Below, piece by piece: positions 33,601-45,577 of a stretch of DNA of 64,000 nt. This DNA is from Trebouxia sp. TZW2008 (lineage: Eukaryota; Chlorophyta; Trebouxiophyceae; Trebouxiales; Trebouxiaceae): assembly GCA_002118135.1 (NCBI GenBank), contig BDIU01000386.1:1-64000 (forward strand), written 5' to 3'. Each line of letters begins with the position of its first letter. Positions within the stretch are counted from its first letter, which is position 1. The notes under the pieces were generated by a model. The model did no database searches. It saw nothing but the letters and a program-made list of their open reading frames with translations, and was not told where the DNA came from. A program made the position numbers and the translations under genes.

Positions 33601-36600
33601 TCTCTGAGTCACTTGACAGATTTGTAAAGTTGACCTGTACTAGAATGTCTCTGAAGGTGATGCCTCCCAGGAGCGTGCCTTGAGCGCCATTGTTAAAAAT
33701 TCCCAAGCAGTAGGCGTTCCTTTCTCTGGTGTGCATGAACAGATAGTTCAAAGGGGGGACAGTCAGTGTTGTTCCCTGCACAAACAGGAATTGCATATAA
33801 GACAGAGCCTTTGCAGCAGGTACTCCTCTCTCTGGTGTGCACGAACAGATAGTTCAAAGGGGGGACAGTCAGTGTTGTTGCCTGCACAAACAGGAATTGC
33901 ATATAAGACAGAGCCTTTGCAGCAGGGACTCCTCTCTCTGGTGTGCATGAACAGATAATTCAAAGAGGCAACAGTCAGTGTTGTTCCTTGCATACACAGA
34001 GCCTACACATAAGACAGAATTCAAACATGCATGAATCAGACAACAAGGTGAGCATAGTTTTCTACGCATAAGCAACACTGCACATGAGACCTGTGTAAAG
34101 GCGGCAGGCAAAAGCTTTGGATACATCAGCTCAAAAAACGCCTTTGTTGCGGTGCTTGATACTCAACACATACATCAGCGAAAGTGATTGTAGCAGGGAT
34201 CACTAGTCATTCCCGTGCACATGATAGACACATGCATGTGAGGCTTGACACAGCATGTGCATGGTACAATTAACCATGGCCAAGCTATACATTGATAAAA
34301 TGCAAAGCAAGATCAGCATGAGCAAAATAGTCTGCAGTGGCATAGAAAGCATAAAGGTCAGCGCAAGTATAATGTCCTTTTGACATAAGGACATACATGA
34401 ACAATTCTCAACGTCAGCAAACCTTGATCCAAGCATATCTTTGTTGAGAGGTGATCCAGCTGTGACATCAGAGACATTCTGCGACACAACAGAAAACCTC
34501 ACCTCAAAATGCAGGTTTAGGGCAGGGAACGCTTGCTTGAGCTCGTCTGGGTGGTCAAACTGTGGAGCCCCCAAAAGGAGCTGTCATCATAACAGCTGTC
34601 AGGGCCATTGTTCTGATGTTGAGTTTCCTTGTATCAAGAGAGATTATTGGGGCTCAAAGTCTTACCTCAAAATGCAGATCCAGGGTCGGGAATACTTGCT
34701 TGAGCTCATCTGGGTGATCAAACTGTGGAGCTCCGCCAAAACAGCTGTCATCATAACAGCTGTCAGGGCCATTGTTCTGCTGTTGAGTTTCCTTGTATCA
34801 GGAGATTATTGGGGCTCAAAATCTTACCTCAAAATGCAGATCCAGGGTCGGGAACACTTGCTTAAGCTCATCTGGGTGGTCAAACTGTGGAGCCCCGCCA
34901 AAGCAGCTGTCATCGTATCTGCTGTCAGGGCCAGCAGTGATGTGCAGCCCTTGCGCTAGGGCAAAGTCAGTCACATGCTGGTGCACCTGCTGATACGCTT
35001 GAGAGGGCAGGTAGGAGAAAGTGGTCCCGCTGTCTAGCACTGTGCCATAGCCAATGTCATATAGTCCCTGCACAATCAACACGCAAACAATCAACAACAG
35101 GTACACCTTTTGCCTATGATAAGCTTGAGAGTGCAGGTACGTCAAAGTGATCCCGCTCTCCAGTACAGTGCCATACCCGACATCACATAGTCCCTGCATA
35201 GCTAGCAGTATTGAGTCAATGACATTCTGACACCAAAGCAGCTGTCAGGGCCAGCAGTGATGTGCAGCCCTTCTGTGAGGGCAAAATCGGTCACATGCTG
35301 GTGCACCTGCTGGTAAGCTCGAGAGGGAAGGTTGCTGAAAGTGGTCCCACTGTCTAACACTGTACCGTAGCCAACATCATATAATACCTGCACAAACACA
35401 ACTGCAGATTTTGTATGTGCAAAATCTGTCATATGCGGGTGCACCTGCTGGTAAGCTTGAGAGGGCAGATAGGTGAGTGTGGTCCCACTGTCTAGCACTG
35501 TGCCATAGCCGATGTCAAAGAGCCCCTGCACAGCCAGCAGTCATACATCTGAGTTGCAGATCAATGTGGTCATGTCATGTAAGGCTATAATCCCTACATG
35601 TTGTGTTTCAGTCAATGGCACACTTGTACATTTAGAAGGGGTGTGTCTTTGGCATGCTTGGCAGGCAGGGTGTTAGCGTAAAGACATAAGCAGTGTCACA
35701 TACCCCTTGCACTGTCCGAACTCATGCATCTTGTATGTACATTCACACGACATTGTCCAGAGAGGTTCAGTAGCCAATGTGACTCAACTGAGCCAGATGA
35801 GAGAGCATAGACAACATCTGTGGATTGAACCCCTCACCTGATTGACAGGCAGGACTGTGCCATTCACCACAACATTCTGAATTCTAGCCAGGCAGCGGGA
35901 GAGAAAACAAAGAATACAGCGCGGGTAATGTAAGTGAGTTGAGCCCCTTACCTGGTCAACAGGCAGAACCGTGCCATTCACTCCAACATTCTGTAGTCTG
36001 GCCAGGTAGTAATGGGGATAGCGCTGAGACTTTAGTATGGGTGTGTACTGCAGCTGCAGGTTGAAGGTGGCTGGAGGTACGTCACCCAGCATGAGCGCGC
36101 CATTTCCTTCCACACCCCCAAAACACAGGGAGAAGACATCTTCAATATCACCAGACCCAGCTAGCTGCATAGGCACAATAACAGCTCAGCAGGCACAACA
36201 GTTATGCTGGAGCAGCATATTTCAGCATGGACAAGCACAATGTCAAGGAAATCTATAAAGCACATATAAAGCACTAATGGAAGGCGCCTTGCATCTCCCC
36301 AGAACCAACTCACTGCACACTCATTTCTCTGCACCAACAGCAGGACTAACCAGTAAAGATATGAGCAATGGTAAGAAATGTAGTGCAGCATGAGAGGACA
36401 CCTCATTGGCGCATAGCCTGCCAATATCAATATGCTGGTGCCCTGATGCACTGCCCCCATGAGGCAAAACACAGCAAACAACTTGAAGGATAGACACAAT
36501 CTTGCCTGGTTGACAATAACGCAAATCCAATGATGCTATCAGCTTCCTCATAGACAATTTGGAGCTTTCTTCACAGACATCAAGTCAAAGTTCAAGAGCA

Positions 36601-39600
36601 GCTTGCCTGTTTGACAATGGAAACCTTGCTTTTGCCAAGCCCAATGATAACATCACTTCAGGGGCAACACAAGACAGCTGCATGCCATCAGCTGCTGATT
36701 TCCAACGTGTCTACCACAAAAGCCACAGGACACACGCCAAGCCATGGGACACACGCCAAGCCACAAGAAACAGGAATGGCATAAGCCAGTCACCAACAGC
36801 ACAACATGAGTCAAGGTCAAACAAGAGGCTTGCCTGATTTACAATGGAGACTTGGCTCTTGCCAAGCCCGATGATGCCATCAGCTTCTTGGGAGAAGATC
36901 TCCCCAGTCTCCTTGAACTCGCAGCCAAACACCACCGGCACGCCACCCCCCAGCAGCTGCAGTTGATCTTGCATGAGGAAGCCGGCGCTGCTGCTCTGCT
37001 CAGCTGCAAGACAAAAGAAGCAAGGTTGGAGTCGAGAAAAAAGTTTTGCCTGTCAAACCAGTCCATGTGCAATGGAAAGATGTGTGAAGAGCAGTAGTGA
37101 GTTGCGGCTGGTCTTGTGTTGGGAAGCCTACATTGCCGCCTCTGCGCAGCTGCAGTGCCCAAAAAGGAACGGTGAATGTACAAAGGATGTTGGTTGTGAG
37201 GTTGCTTCAATAAGAGTTGGACAGAACGTAGGTGCTAGAGTATGCGCTTTGGCAAGCAGCGACGGACTGCATTTGGTCCTGCACGAGAAAGTGTGCGCTG
37301 CTGCTCTGCTCAGCTGCAAGCCAAAAAGGAATCTTTCACCTAAGCTTGCACCTGTGGAGACTCTCCTGCGTGACACAGATAAGTCCAGTGCAGAACAGCT
37401 GCAGGCTATATACAAATCTGCAGGGCTGTTGATATGTCTGCTGTGCTCAGATGCAGCGCAGCGCATCAAAGACCAATGCAGAGATGTCAATGACTCATGT
37501 CAGCAAACTGCAACAGTGTGCTGGGAGAGCTTGAGCCAGGAACAGTTGGCTGCTACAAACTGTGGCTGGCCATACATTGGGAAATTGATGTAACTGCTGG
37601 GCTCAAATGCAAGGCAGCGGAAAGGGTCCAGAAATGTGCTATGACTGCCACTGGAGTTTGTCAAGCCCAGTCGAGCTTGTTGCGCTGTTCAGTTGCGAAT
37701 CAGCAAGCTGAGCGCTGAAACTACGGCCAGTTGGTTGAAGCAATTGATGCCATCTTGGTGCCCATGAGCCAGCTGATCAGTGTTTCCATTCAAGCAAGAC
37801 ACACAGCATCAAGTATCAGACTAGCAGCAACTGATGCTGATTGTCTTATGTGAATGAAGCTACTGATCAGCTGGCTCATCCACCTGAATTGGCAGCAGAT
37901 GCTAGCCCCAGCAAGCACCTATAATTCTGCTGTTGAAACTCATGTTTTGCAACACGATTCCAATCACGCAACCCAAGCTTATTGTCTGCCAGACAGCAAG
38001 CAGAAGACCAGGACAAGAGCAGCAAGCCTATAATGGAGGGATTTGCTCAGGTGATTGTGGTTGCTATGACAGCGCAGCTTGTGATTCAAAAAGGCAGAAG
38101 TAGAGAAGCTGCAGGTGGTTCTGTTTGCACTGCTGCCATCTTGATGTTGATGAGCCAGCTGATTGTGTTTCCATTTGAGCAAGAGACTCAAACAAGCGAC
38201 AGGCTAGCAGCTGATCCTGAGCCTAAAGCTGATTCTGGCTTGTCCAGATGACGTCACAAAGCAGTTGGCTCATGTGCAATCAGTTTGCAGCAGTTGCTGG
38301 CCCCAGCAAAGTGCCTGCAGCCCTTATGCTCAGGTCTACAGTTTGCAGCTCAGCAGCATGATCCTGTTCAAACAGCTTGCGTCGCTTTCCTGAAGGAAGA
38401 ATCTTTTCAAGGAAAGTCTTTCTGCAAGAGGGGGAGCAGGGGAGCTCGCCAGCTGCATCATCCCCGCAAGCTGAATATTGCTTAGGAAGTTGACCAGTCT
38501 GACAGCTCAGCTGTGTGGCAACACTGTACATGTGCTTCTTAGACACAGCAATAGAGAAGCTGCAGCTGTTCCAGCTTCCAAAGCCCATTTTGCTTGTTTC
38601 CTCGGCCGAGGAAACAAATGGCGGCAGCAACATTGCTGCAAGACAACTTGTGCCCATCCTCTCACTCAGCTGTTGCAGGCATGTATTCCAGCTAATTGGC
38701 GGGAAGAAGCTGTCAATGTTGTTGTGACAGCATTGACATGACTGGCCCGGGTTGACAGTTGAAGATGCTATGCATGTTAGTTTGCTTCAACTTGCTTGCT
38801 GTGCCATACATGCCCCTTGTGTTAATTCATGGCAGCTGATTTAACTGGATTAACCAGTTGCATCACAGACATAGGCCTATCAAATTGAAGACTTACCGTA
38901 CTTGCGCTCATATGTGCACTGGCCTTGATCTGAGCAACCGCATGGCGGACTGCCACATTTGCATCGTGCATCCCCACACCTGATCTCAACAGAGGTGCTG
39001 GAAGCTTCAGCGTTGAAGGCGGCATCCTGACAGGAAACCAAACACATAAATAGATGAACAAATCAAGCAAGCATCAGACCGATCCTGGGTTTTGCCATGC
39101 AGAGTGTACACAGAAACACATAACCTTTTCAACCATGCTTGGACACAGATAATGTTTTGTTGCAACCCATGTTGCATTCATTTGAAAACCAGCAACACTA
39201 TCAGCATGCTTATAGCAGTCTGCAATGAACATGCTAGAGAGCATTGCATCAACACCCACCGCGTGGTGTGAGCCGCATTGTTCACCGCACTGGGAGCAGG
39301 GAACATATGTTATGGTGCTGCCAGTGTCCACAATGACTTCAAAAGGTGTGGGAGGGGTCCCTAGCTGCAGAGTGGCATAGAAGTACCTGTACAGGGTAGT
39401 AATGTTGCATGCTACTGATAAGTATGTAAACTTGACCTCACAAAGTGCTAGGTAGCCTGACTCTCACCCATAGTCCCTGACAGCTCCGTGCAGAGGGATC
39501 GTAGCGTTCTGTAGAAGTTCGCGCGAGTGCAGACCTCCATGGCGACGCTTTATGGGGACAAGCACGCCTTTGGCGCTTACACAGGTCAACGCGAATGCAA

Positions 39601-39664
39601 GGCAGATTATGGCCAAAATAGTGCGCGGACGCAGAGAGTTCGCGCTGCATCCGGCCGGCATCAT
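30669..39664 (-). CDS. Membrane-anchored pepsin-family (A1) aspartic protease
   Basis: Ten exons on the minus strand keep phase throughout and give 592 residues: 39468-39664, 39260-39386, 38897-39026, 36834-37003, 35952-36164, 34828-35067, 33635-33775, 32604-32713, 31214-31402 and 30669-30930 (TGA). The first ATG of an ATG-ATG pair is used. A signal peptide (ILAIICLAFALTCVSA) is followed by the two catalytic motifs DTGST (Asp86) and DSGTT (Asp291). A Cys-rich insert (CSQCGEQCG and CRCGSP-like spacing) follows the first, and FGCEF, GIIGLG, SLCFGG, YCLGIF and LLGGI mark the second lobe, as in plant A1 proteases. Near the C-terminus a hydrophobic helix (about 510-530) and a ~60-residue basic cytosolic tail make it type I membrane-bound. 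It probably acts in the secretory pathway, vacuole or at the surface. Exon 4 ends in a GC donor (CAG|GCAAGC). Nearly every intron carries splice-junction copies, which is why the gene spans 9 kb. Confidence 0.9.
31440..32390 (-). repeat. Eight acceptor-side copies of protease exon 9
   Basis: The intron end plus the first part of exon 9 (codons for DMLPSCENAT, then VEPST.PGSRPGKED) recurs with borders at about 31549, 31696, 31902, 32009, 32156, 32212, 32319 and 32383; the real exon ends at 31402. Three intervals are exactly 147 bp and two are 107 bp. All copies lie upstream of the real exon in transcript order. Copies nearest the exon are most complete; distant ones keep only the acceptor region. 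Confidence 0.93.
32780..33010 (-). repeat. Acceptor-side copies of protease exon 8
   Basis: Two copies (about 32780-32868 and 32925-33002) repeat the intron end and the codons around QYDRxNxxVGF.PA..HIGTGEL of the real exon at 32604-32713. Both lack the exon's 3' part and lie upstream of it. Confidence 0.85.
33288..33462. mobile_element. MITE related to the pogo-like element
   Basis: This 175 bp element is flanked by TA (33286-33287 and 33463-33464), with ends CAGTAAACTCTTTTTGTA and, on the other strand, CCGTAAACTCTCTTTGT. The ends resemble those of the element at 29355-30192. It has no coding capacity, and the motif GATGTAAGGACAA occurs twice internally. It lies in an intron of the aspartic protease gene. 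Confidence 0.75.
33776..33995 (-). repeat. Two acceptor-side copies of protease exon 7
   Basis: Borders at 33881 and about 33987 lie 106 bp apart and 106 bp from the real exon border at 33775. Each repeats the region encoding TLTVPPLNYLFMHTRER with frame shifts and keeps a CTGTTTGTGCAG-like acceptor in reverse orientation. Confidence 0.88.
34490..35530 (-). repeat. Copies on both sides of protease exon 6
   Basis: Acceptor-side copies of the catalytic DSGTT region lie at about 35100-35195, 35230-35390 and 35400-35526, upstream of the real exon 34828-35067. Donor-side copies of the FDHPDELKQ region, each ending in a GAG|GT donor, lie at about 34648-34770 and 34507-34600. One upstream copy keeps an intact DSGTTLTYLPSQ sequence, so the second catalytic motif exists three times as potential exon sequence; the 35100-35195 copy reads ESGIT. 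Confidence 0.9.
35820..35890 (-). repeat. Donor-side copy of protease exon 5
   Basis: The final ~65 bp of exon 5 (codons for ARLQNVGVNGTVLPVDQ) and its donor recur downstream with a few substitutions (NVVVNGTVLPVNQ) and a GTGAGG donor. Confidence 0.85.
36490..36670 (-). repeat. Donor-side copies of protease exon 4, keeping the GC donor
   Basis: Two copies of the exon 4 end (codons for IIGLGKSKVSIV) lie at about 36600-36665 and 36500-36545. Both end CAG|GCAAG, the same non-canonical GC donor as the real exon at 36834. Acceptor-side fragments of the same exon occur at about 37250-37325 and, more eroded, beyond. Confidence 0.82.
37745..38335 (-). repeat. Tandem intronic duplication in the protease gene
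   Basis: A ~190 bp unit at about 37745-37935 recurs at about 38130-38330, sharing ATGAGCCAGCTGAT, GTTTCCATT and CTGGCCCCAGCAA-like blocks. It lies in the 1.9 kb intron 37004-38896, which also holds exon 4 acceptor fragments. Confidence 0.6.
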
Positions 39665-40357
39665 TAGTTTTCTGGAAAGCACATTGTCCTGCTTGTTATG
39701 GAATTGCTGAGCGAAAACTGCGTCTGTGCAGATCTGCTATTTGCGCGTAACGTCGTCAGTGTACGACAGCTTACGAAGCGGGCTTGATTCCATCAAAATT
39801 AGAGCAAGCCCTTGATTTTAGCGCGATGCAACAACCGCTGATCACGACGAAGCAAAGAGCCGGGCATGTCGCGGCAATAAGCCCAGGCAGGTGCCGACAG
39901 AGGTGCCGAGGCAGGTACGTAAGCACAGACAATACGGAGCGCGTAGGTCGTACAGCTGCAATGGCATGCATTGCAGTTACAGCTTTGGCCAATGTAGACT
40001 GCAGTCCTAGCATGAAAGATGTAGTTTGGCCACAGGCTAACTAGTTGTGAGCGCTGAGCATTCCACTTGGCGTTTACGCCTGGCTACTGTCTTTTTGAAT
40101 GGTTCAAGAAATCATCATAAACATGCCCTTGGAAGTACTGGAATGCTTGCCATTTCAAGAAGTTGTGGTGTCTTGGATGACGGCAGCTGCATCGTCCTGC
40201 AACAGTTTGTCTTGTGTTGATACTGTACTCAGCCTGCTAGGCTGCCCATGCGCACCGCAGCTGCAGGAAAATATTGGGACAGTTGTGCCATTGTGCATCA
40301 CTGCCGTGGCAAAAGCATACAAGTCATGTAACTAGGCACTGCAGCAGCTGGCTTGTA
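39665..40357. other. Intergenic between protease and SMS-like gene
   Basis: This contains the protease 5' flank, GC-richer close to its start. Short plus-strand frames at 39784-40044 and 40099-40335 show no family motif; nothing else is supported. Confidence 0.45.
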
Positions 40358-42774
40358 TCAAGCCCCACCACCTATAATGATGACACCCAAGCTGACTAGC
40401 ACTACAAAGATCAAGACAATGAAGAGCCACTGCAAGGGACCTCTATGATCAGGGGGGTCTGCAGGGTGGCGTGCTGGCAAGGGCTTGCTGGCAGGGCAGA
40501 GCCAATCCAGTTGCATCCACACTAAGTAGCTTATGATTACAGCCAGGAACATGTCCACTGCATAGTGCTGCTGTGTCATGGGTGCCTGCAGCAGCAACAT
40601 CACTGACTTGAAAGGCAACATGCCTGCAAGATCAGGATCCAGGAATTGCAACCATGATTGGGAGCAATTGGCAAACCCAACAGCAAAATGTTGGCGATTT
40701 ACCAGACAATGCCATGCTTTGACGTAAAGAATGTGGCTTCCAACAAAGGGGTATCAATCAAGTCACTGTCTCAGGCATATGTATATAACATGTGGTTGTA
40801 GGTAAATAGTTCACAGGCGTACTTATAGGAAAGCTGTCTCAGGGCCACAGGTGAAGATGTCAGAAGTGTGCAGCGAACAATGAGAGCTGCATGTACTAAA
40901 ATACACAGGCATGATGTCAATCACATGAGCATATGACAGAATTACCCTGAAACAGGTGCGTATGACTGCAAGCCACAGAATGCCAGCTGTCCAGCCAGGA
41001 TAGTAGGTCTGGAATACCAGAGGCGCCATCACATAGATTATGCAATGCCCACTGCACGCAAACATGCACACTCCAGTTGGGTAATTGGTCATGCTGCCCT
41101 TGCCTGACTTGCTGTCCGTGCTCTTACAAGGACAGGGCTGTGATTGCCAGCATGCTTGTTCAATGAGGTGGGTGTTACAAATTTTGCTGTCAAATGCGGC
41201 AGTTTGTCCGGGGTTTTCCTTAACAACTTGGAAGCCAGTCATATGCCAGTGCCTGCAAAACTCAGTGACGAAGCATCAGGATGAGTGTGTACAAATGCAT
41301 TTTGGCAGCTTGATTAGCAGCTCATTGTCTGTTTGGGCATGACTTGCGGTGTATGCTAGGAAAGTCTACAAACAAAGTGACATTCACCGCGGTGACCAAT
41401 GGTAGTGCAAGTGAAGGATGTGTGCTGTGATGGAGCCTGCTTCAACATTGACAAACACCAAAACAATCATGTGAGCAGCCTTCATGCACCCACTTTGCTG
41501 AAATTTACTTCTAAATATAGCATTCACATTTCTTTTTGGATGTGAGGAGAAGACGCATGGTCCTGTCACACAACGTCAAGAACCAGTGTGGTTGCAAAAT
41601 TGGACCAAGCACCAACAGCAAATGAGCAACAGCCAAGGCACCTGATGACTAAGTCATTGCACCCTCCGCTACCACGCATCTCCCCAAACCCAATTTTGAG
41701 GTACTCCCACCATGAGTCTGGAACTGGCGGGAAGCGTCTGCTGTAGCAGCCAGGCCTTGGGCTAGGAAGGATTGTCAGCATGAAGGCAATTGTTCTTATG
41801 GTGCGGCAGATTGCAATACAGGCTGCGACCCTTGTCATCATCGCAAAGCCAGAATATGGAACCTGCAACAAGTAAGACAACTGTGTATAAGCACCTCATT
41901 TACCGCTATGCTCAGTACAAAATGTCAGGATAGCACAGGACCAAACTAGATGGAGACAGTTGCTTGCTCCAGTATGTACCTAGCTGGGCCTGCTGAGCCT
42001 GTCTAGCACACATCCAGAATAGAATAGAGGTGAGTAAGACAAAACATGTGCCATACACACCTAGCATGTATACTAGAACTTGAAAGCTGATGTTGTCATT
42101 ACTATCATAGGGGGTTACAGCCTTGTGCTGAATGCGTTCCTTTGGAGAGATGAGCTTCAATGTGCACAATACGCAGAGTGCACAACTGCAGCACTTACTG
42201 TCGATACCAGCACCAACAGTAGACTTTGGTGCTACGAATGCCATGTATATGCATTGGTCCTGCAGCTGAGCAAGGGAAGAGGAGGAGCAGTTTTGCACCT
42301 TTAGCCAGCCAGAAAGGCTGTGAAGGATGTGCCCTGGGGAGAGCGAGAGGGGGCCTGGAGGGGGATGTCAGGGCTGCTCCCAGAGACTTGTGAACCAGTT
42401 AAGCACCATACGTGATACTCAATGTTAATATGTAATACGCAATATGTAGAATTTGAGAGTATGGATTGCTGAGATGCAGTGCAGTTTGTGATTTATGCAA
42501 TACGTCGGCGCCAATACATAATAATTAAGCCGCAAGTATTTGAGAGTATCAATCACGGAGAGTATGCTGACTCACTGTTGTAGACACACCTGATCAAACA
42601 TCACAGAGAAGGCCAGTGCAACAAGTGACACCAGCTTATGCTTGATGTTGATCCACTCATGCTCCCATAGCACCTTGGTCCAAGGGTACGCCTCCTTGAG
42701 TTTGTCCAGCCATATCTCAACATTGTCTTGTAAGGGTGGCGACCATGCATACTTGTTGAGATCAGATGCCGAGA
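40358..42774 (-). CDS. Sphingomyelin-synthase/PAP2-like membrane enzyme (5' end missing)
   Basis: Four exons on the minus strand join in phase: 42590-42774, 41642-41862, 40946-41051 and 40358-40585 (TGA), about 246 residues. The product has the SMS-type (PAP2_C) catalytic pattern: GGCNDLV.SGH with the first His, created across the 41642/41051 splice, and HYAVDMFLAV with the second His and Asp. The stretch TILPSPRPGC and the PP.P..WWE segment precede them. At least four hydrophobic helices flank the motifs. Known relatives transfer head groups between phospholipids and ceramide or diacylglycerol at Golgi or plasma membranes; the substrate here is open. The first exon shown begins in phase 1, so a start exon lies upstream (43-43.6 kb) but was not identified. 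Intron 41863-42589 holds a LINE 3' remnant. Confidence 0.78.
41925..42030 (+). mobile_element. LINE 3'-end remnant
   Basis: About 100 bp match the 3' end of the LINE at 15560-16372: TGGAGACAGTTG, then GTACCTAG and TGGGCCTGCTGAGCCTG, ending in AGAATAGAATAG. It is opposite in orientation to the host gene. Confidence 0.8.
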
Positions 42775-44479
42775 CTGCCCTGAGTCAGCACCAATCTCTG
42801 ATGCTTGGTGCACTTGCAGACTGCACATTAAGGCAGAATGGCTGCAGCAAGTCTGGATTTTGGGTATCCCAATTCAAAAGTGTGCAATATGCAGATGGCA
42901 CAAACTGTGAAATAGCTTTTTGGATACGAGCAAGGAAGCTGCAGGCGTACCAGGTGAAAGCGTTGTCAATGGACAACTCCACAAGCAAGGCTGCAAATAC
43001 TGCAAAGAACCTGCCTGCCTTAGGCGTCTCATCTCCCCACCGTTTGAATTGCAATAGTGCTCTGGCAAGCAGTCCTGCACCTACACATCGTTCAGGGGAT
43101 GTTGCTGTCCAGCAAGCAATTGCTGGAAGGCTGACGGGATACGTTCTTGCACAAGAGCAAGCATCAACCATGATGAGGCCTCAAGAGCGCTCACATATTG
43201 CGCCAAGTAGCTTGCCGCTCCAACCAGACAATATTGAGGTCTGATCCAGCAACGGCGCTAATGCAAGATATGCTTGCACGACAACTGCAAGCCAGATATT
43301 GCTGGCTGGACGTGACCTGTGACAATTTTCAGGTTGTGCCTAAGACCTCAAAAGGGCAGATCTTTGCTGATCAGCATATTAGCACATACCTCCGTTTCTG
43401 GTGTCTGCCGTGCTGCGGCAGAATAGACTGCAGTGAATGGCTGTGAATATGCCTGAACCTCAATGTAGACATCATGCTGTAGAGGTATGCACGGTCAACG
43501 TAGCGGTCTAGCCCTTGCGGTGATCACGCTCGTCTAAGCTGCTGAGCCATTTTCATCCCACAGGACGGTGTCAAGTCACAGATACGACTTGCACTTTCCC
43601 ACTGCGATTTCCTAGAGTACTTTGTGACTTTTGCAGAAACTGAAAGCGCATTGACAGCACGTCGAGCTAGCTGAATGAGCATTGTGCAGCAGGGCACTGA
43701 TCACTCCGAAACCATGCCCATGCATGCATAGTTTCCACCTTAGTGATGTTTGCAACTTGTGTTGACCGGTGCCTGCACTTCACACTGGACCATCGTTACT
43801 ACAGAACCTTGCTTCCCGCAAAACATCTCATGCCGCGCATGGGCAACTCCACGCATTGAGCCGCTTAGCTCAGGCATACATAAGCAGAGAGCCCCTAAAG
43901 GGACACCACCAATGCTTGATGCTGTACCAGATGGTGCATATGCATATGAATAACCGAACGTGCTCGTTTTCGGCACTGTGAGCTTGCAATATAAGAAGTT
44001 TACAACATGTCTAAGCAAGCAGCGGTGAGCATTCCAACTGTTTCATCTTCAAATTTGGCATTGTAAATTATAGTACACTTTGAAAGTAGCAGACGCATTG
44101 TTGGGCTAGCTAAGGGGAACTTGTGGCTGCATGCACATGAAGGGAGTTTAATTCACCAATCAAATCAACAAGTTGCACAGAGCAAATCAGGCCTGATGCT
44201 GATTGTGCTGAGGTCAAAGAGTTTCACACAGGCATCTCAACTTGTCCCGAATTTTGAAACAGCGGAGCTAAGCTTGACAGAAGCGCTGAAGAGCTGCTGA
44301 ACTTCACGTGGGTAAGGGAGTGATGACATTGTGTCAACATTGAGGGCTACGCCTGCAGCTGCTGTCGCCAACTGTGCTTGTAGATTGCTCCAGCCAGGAT
44401 CTCGAGGCTGTGTGAAGGCTCTCATGCAATCGAGACACTTGCTTTACTTCATGACACTTGTGTGAAGGAGTTTGAAGCC
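42775..44479. other. Intergenic, no confident gene
   Basis: A minus-strand open frame at 42785-43171 and short frames near 43740-44018 exist, without family features. The missing 5' exon of the SMS-like gene is expected here. Confidence 0.45.
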
Positions 44480-45577
44480 CTACCACCGGCAGCAGCAGCA
44501 ATAGCACACCAAGGCTAGCAGCACAACCACAATCAGAATTGCAGCAATGATTAGAGCAATTCCAACTCCATTGATGTGGTGTCCTGCAATATCTAGGCAG
44601 ATGGATCCCTTGTAATCGCTGGTGGTGACCTGTGCAGATGAGACGGAGGTCAGCATGACTTGCATGAGCTGGCAACTGCAGGCTGACATGACCACACATG
44701 TTGGGCGCACTTCACAAGACCTGCTGCTTCAAGATGCAGTGCTGGCAAACATCTACAAGCAACAGCGTCGGACAACACAAGCCATGCACAGCCTTTGTTG
44801 GCTTCAAACCAAGACTGATGCGAAAGTAGACACAGGCAAGAAGGAGCAGGCTGCATGGCAGGGCCGGGGTGCCACAGATTCAGAACTCACCGTAACCTGG
44901 ATGTTCAGCGTGTCTGTGCACAGGTTCTGTGCATAGATGTAGGCGTTGTCCTGGGCAGCGCAGACATCTCCGCTGTCATAGGCACTGCCTGAGTTGGCTA
45001 TGGTGCCGTTCACAATGGTCCCTGAAGGTGCTGCAATAACCAAGGAATTTGTCAGAAGCTTTGCAAACAGCATCAGACTGACAGTATTTATGCTAGTGCA
45101 ATGGGGTGAGGCTTACCACTTGAAAAGACTGTGCTGCAGGTCTTTGTGCTGCTGTCGGATGCCTGATCACAGCTGATCTGCTTGACTGTGTTTAGACCCA
45201 GCTCGTTGTTCCTCTCGTTAATGCAGGCATCCTGTATGTATAGCCTCGAGATGCTGCAGCAAATGATCGCCGCTCAGTGTCAACTGACATTCAACACCAG
45301 ACAATGTGACTTGTGACAAAAGCCTCCTGGAAACGCGCACGCAAAGCAGCTGCAGTCGCAACAGATCCCAAAACCCCTCGTCTCACCTGAGGCAGCTAGC
45401 ATTGCCGGTGACAACGACCTGCGCGTCGTAGTGAAACTTTTGAGACAGGTCCTGGAACTCAAGGGCGGTGCAGCCACTTGCTGCCAAAGTAAGTTGCTGT
45501 GTGTTGGCCGACTGCGCGACCCCGAACAAAGCGCATGAGGCCGCCAAGACAGCGAGCAGTCCGTACAGACGCTGCAT
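44480..45577 (-). CDS. Secreted/type I membrane protein, unknown function
   Basis: Four exons (45387-45577, 45117-45253, 44891-45030 and 44480-44629, TAG) give 205 residues. Residues 1-25 form a signal peptide (LLAVLAASCALFGVAQSA). The ectodomain has scattered cysteines and an N-glycosylation sequon in NGTIANS. A hydrophobic helix near residues 178-198 (IALIIAAILIVVVLLALV) is followed by a tail of five cysteines and RW that could be palmitoylated. No family is recognised. It is one of the few multi-exon genes here without visible exon-junction copies. Confidence 0.72.

Noticed and set aside
42785..43171. 128-codon minus-strand frame upstream of the SMS-like gene
   Set aside because: No homology pattern, no splice continuity with the next exon, and its end overlaps the acceptor region.
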